DNA from: Gemmatimonas phototrophica | GTDB taxonomy: Bacteria; Gemmatimonadota; Gemmatimonadetes; Gemmatimonadales; Gemmatimonadaceae | Reading direction: 5' to 3' | NCBI GenBank assembly: GCA_945870175.1 | Contig: CAMBRJ010000194.1 | Span: 1 to 6,208 of the forward strand | Length of the DNA: 6,208 nt | The notes under the pieces: model-generated | The model's input: only the letters and a program-made list of their open reading frames with translations | Database searches by the model: none | Told to the model about the DNA's origin: nothing | Shown here: in pieces, positions 3,948 to 6,208 of the stretch | Position numbering within the stretch: position 1 is the first letter of the stretch | How the letters are laid out: each line of letters starts with the position of its first letter | Position numbers and translations under genes: made by a program

Positions 3948-6208
3948 ATGCCTTCGCGCCCTCGCATCACCAGATCCTCACTGTTCGGCGCCCTGGCGCT
4001 GGCCGTTACCGCGCTGCTGTCGTCGTCCCCGGTGGCGGCCCAACGCGGCGCCAAACGCCCGGCTGCGAACGCGACGCCGGCCGCACCAGCGCTGACCGCC
4101 GAGGCGCTGCAAGGGATTCAGTTGCGCTCCATCGGACCCGGCCTGGTGACGGGGCGGATCGCCGACATCAAGATTGACCCAAAGCATCCGAGCACGTGGT
4201 ACATCGCCACCGCGTTCGGCGGCATCTGGAAGACGACGAATCGCGGCGCCTCGTTCACACCGATTTTCGACAATGGCGGCACGCATAACTCGTGCTGCAT
4301 CGTGATCGATCCCAAGAACAGCGACGTGCTCTGGCTCGGCACGGGTGAAAACAACAGTCAGCGCAGCGCGCACTTCGGCGACGGGCTGTACAAGTCGACC
4401 GACGCCGGCAAGACGTGGGCGCGCAGCGGGCTGGCGCAGTCGGAGCATATCGGTCAGATCGTCGTGGATCCGCGCAACTCCGACGTGGTGTTTGTTGCGT
4501 CACAGGGTCCGCTCTTCTCCGCCGGCGGCGAGCGCGGCTTGTACAAGACGGCCGACGGCGGCACGACGTGGACGCGCAGTCTGTTCATCAGCGAGAACAC
4601 CGGCATCACGGATGTGGTGCTCGACCCGAAGAATCCGGACGTCGTGTACGCCGCGGCGTATCCGCGACGTCGGCATGTCGGCCAGGCGATCGGCGGCAGC
4701 CCGGAAGGCGGCCTGCACAAGTCCACCGATGGCGGCAAGACGTGGACGAAGCTGGCAAACGGCCTGCCCACCGGCGACGTGGGACGCGCCGCCCTCGCGA
4801 TTGAGGGTCGCACGCAACCGACGCAGCTGTTCGCATTCATCGAAGCGTCAGGCACGCAGTCGGGACTGTACCGATCCACCGATGACGGCGCGACGTGGGC
4901 GCGCTTCGGCAAGAATGCCGCGGCGGCGGGTGGTCGTGGACCGGCGGCCGGCGGTGGCGCCGGTGGTGGCGCCGGTGGTGGCGCCGGTGGCCGCGGCGGC
5001 GCGCCTGTGGACAGCGCTCGTGCCGCCGCGGCACGCGAGAACTGGTTCACCAGCGGCCTCGGACAGTACTACAGCGAACTGTTCATCGATCCGCATCGCG
5101 TGGGGCACCTCTACGAAGTGGCCACCAATTTGGCGCGCAGCACCGACGGCGGCGCCACGTGGTCGAACACGAACTGGGAGAACAAGGGCGTGCACGTGGA
5201 TCACCACGCGCTCGAGTTCGATCCGCTCGACCAGAACCACATGCTGCTCGGCAACGACGGCGGCCTGTACGAAACGTACGACGCGGGCGAGACATGGAAG
5301 TTCCACGCCACGCTGCCGATCACGCAGTACTATCGCGTGGGCATCAACAACGCGAAACCGTTCTACTACGTGTGCGGCGGCACGCAGGACAACTTTTCGC
5401 AGTGCGGCCCGTCGCGCACCACGAACAGTTGGGGCATCCGCAACAGCGACTGGTTCAATATCGTGGGCGGCGACGGCTTCCAGGCGCGCGGCGACATGGA
5501 AGACCAGAACATTTTTTACGGCGAGTCGCAGAACGGCGGCCTGTCGCGCTTCGACATGCGCACGGGCCGAGGACAGGCGATCCGCCCCACCACGGCATCG
5601 GCCGGTGGAGACGATGCCGGGGCGGCCGTAACGCCCGACAGCACGCGTGCTGCACCGACCGCACGGGTGCGCGATCGCACCAACTGGGACGCGCCGTTCG
5701 TCATGAGCCCGCACAATCCGGCGCGCATCTACTTCGCGAGCCAATTCGTATACCGCAGCGACGACCGCGGCGATACGTGGAGCAAGATCAGCCCCGACCT
5801 GTCACGCAATCTGAATCGCGACTCGTTGCCGATCATGGGCCAGCTGTGGCCGCGCGGCTCCGTGGCGCTGAACGTCTCGACCACGGAGCTCAGCAACGCC
5901 GTGGCGGTCGATGAATCGCCGGTGATGGAAGGGTTGCTGTGGGTGGGCACCGACGACGGCTTGGTGCAGGTGAGCGAAGACGGTGGCAAAAACTGGCGCC
6001 GCATCGAGGCGTTTCCGGGCGTGCCGAAGTTTACGTACGTGAGCGACGTGCATGCCTCTCCGCGTGATGCGAACACGGTGTTCGTGACGCTCAACAACTG
6101 GCAGCGGGGTGACTACGCGCCGTACGTGGTGAAGAGCAGCGATCGTGGTCGCACCTGGACCAACGTCACCGCCAATCTGCCCGCGCGTCACGACGTGTGG
6201 GCGATCGC
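3948..6208 (+). CDS. Secreted BNR/Asp-box beta-propeller protein, VPS10/sortilin-like (partial, 3' end beyond right edge)
   Basis: 753 residues are visible and the frame is open at the right edge; relatives usually exceed 1,000 residues. A classical signal peptide (basic RPRITR, hydrophobic core, VAA cleavage before Gln32) shows export. Asp-box motifs of the S-x-D-x-G-x-T-W type recur at about 96, 150, 201, 259, 310, 398, 443, 604, 676 and 730, marking successive beta-propeller blades. Family blocks include GTGENNSQRS, VDHHAL (417-422), LGNDGGLY (434-441), ESQNGGLSRFD and SPHNP. Cys116/117 and Cys476/486 might form disulfides outside the cytoplasm. A Gly/Ala-rich insert (328-352) splits the repeats. 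Such proteins are often auto-annotated as glycosyl hydrolase or sialidase because of the Asp boxes. I see no sialidase RIP motif or other catalytic signature, so a binding or scaffold role is equally possible. The start ATG is four bases after the preceding stop with only a weak GAG upstream, suggesting translational coupling. Confidence 0.95.
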   Translation, partial: MPSRPRITRSSLFGALALAVTALLSSSPVAAQRGAKRPAANATPAAPALTAEALQGIQLRSIGPGLVTGRIADIKIDPKHPSTWYIATAFGGIWKTTNRGASFTPIFDNGGTHNSCCIVIDPKNSDVLWLGTGENNSQRSAHFGDGLYKSTDAGKTWARSGLAQSEHIGQIVVDPRNSDVVFVASQGPLFSAGGERGLYKTADGGTTWTRSLFISENTGITDVVLDPKNPDVVYAAAYPRRRHVGQAIGGSPEGGLHKSTDGGKTWTKLANGLPTGDVGRAALAIEGRTQPTQLFAFIEASGTQSGLYRSTDDGATWARFGKNAAAAGGRGPAAGGGAGGGAGGGAGGRGGAPVDSARAAAARENWFTSGLGQYYSELFIDPHRVGHLYEVATNLARSTDGGATWSNTNWENKGVHVDHHALEFDPLDQNHMLLGNDGGLYETYDAGETWKFHATLPITQYYRVGINNAKPFYYVCGGTQDNFSQCGPSRTTNSWGIRNSDWFNIVGGDGFQARGDMEDQNIFYGESQNGGLSRFDMRTGRGQAIRPTTASAGGDDAGAAVTPDSTRAAPTARVRDRTNWDAPFVMSPHNPARIYFASQFVYRSDDRGDTWSKISPDLSRNLNRDSLPIMGQLWPRGSVALNVSTTELSNAVAVDESPVMEGLLWVGTDDGLVQVSEDGGKNWRRIEAFPGVPKFTYVSDVHASPRDANTVFVTLNNWQRGDYAPYVVKSSDRGRTWTNVTANLPARHDVWAI
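4953..4988. repeat. Three perfect 12-bp tandem repeats encoding the Gly/Ala insert of the BNR protein
   Basis: GGTGGCGCCGGT is present three times without mismatch (4953-4964, 4965-4976, 4977-4988). The units encode GGAG repeats in the insert between two propeller blades. Perfect identity suggests recent expansion by slippage, and the period keeps the frame. Confidence 0.9.

Noticed and set aside
3941..3950. Terminator or promoter between the zinc-ribbon and BNR genes
   Set aside because: The gap is only four bases, with no hairpin or T-tract, so readthrough is the simpler view.
4345..5631. 428-codon plus-strand frame
   Set aside because: It is an out-of-frame reading of the BNR gene, rich in Arg, Ala, Ser and Thr and without domain features; long spurious frames are common at this GC content.
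4848..5744. Long open frame of 298 codons on the minus strand
   Set aside because: It lies opposite the BNR gene, whose frame has clear signal peptide and Asp boxes. The antisense product is Arg/Ala/Val-rich with no motif, as expected from the complement of GC-rich codons.

Overview
The window is GC-rich bacterial DNA with closely packed genes. The best guess at the source is a member of Gemmatimonadota. The main reason is the secreted BNR/Asp-box propeller protein at the right end, whose signature blocks are typical of a family often found in many copies in that phylum. The combination of a Ser/Thr kinase carrying RCC1 repeats with an FHA protein fits too. Taxonomy is inferred from gene content only, and no marker gene is present.

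Layout. The left 2.5 kb is a leftward two-gene unit: a membrane-anchored FHA protein (1722-2519) overlapping by one base (TGATG) with a transmembrane Ser/Thr protein kinase (1722 down to the left edge). The kinase has a complete catalytic domain, one membrane span, a low-complexity linker and the beginning of an RCC1-type propeller, which the window edge cuts. A short divergent intergenic region (about 2520-2609) separates this from a rightward unit of three tightly spaced frames. These are a small, probably exported protein of unknown function whose 5' end is problematic (to 2858), a four-span membrane protein with a coiled coil and a C-terminal double zinc ribbon (2861-3943), and a large secreted BNR-repeat protein (3948 to the right edge, incomplete).

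How they may work together. The kinase can phosphorylate Ser/Thr on cytoplasmic partners, and FHA domains bind phosphothreonine, so the FHA protein is the obvious partner or substrate of the co-encoded kinase. If the kinase is type II in topology, its RCC1 propeller lies outside the cytoplasm and would act as a sensor or binding module. The rightward genes encode envelope or secreted proteins. Spacings of 2 and 4 bases suggest co-transcription and translational coupling, but nothing in the sequence ties them functionally to the kinase unit beyond the shared divergent promoter region.

No rRNA, tRNA, CRISPR array, insertion sequence or convincing terminator was seen. The most unusual points are the kinase-RCC1 fusion, the membrane-tethered FHA partner, the small exported frame that appears to lack a proper start (possible one-base frameshift), and the short tandem repeats confined to linkers of these proteins.
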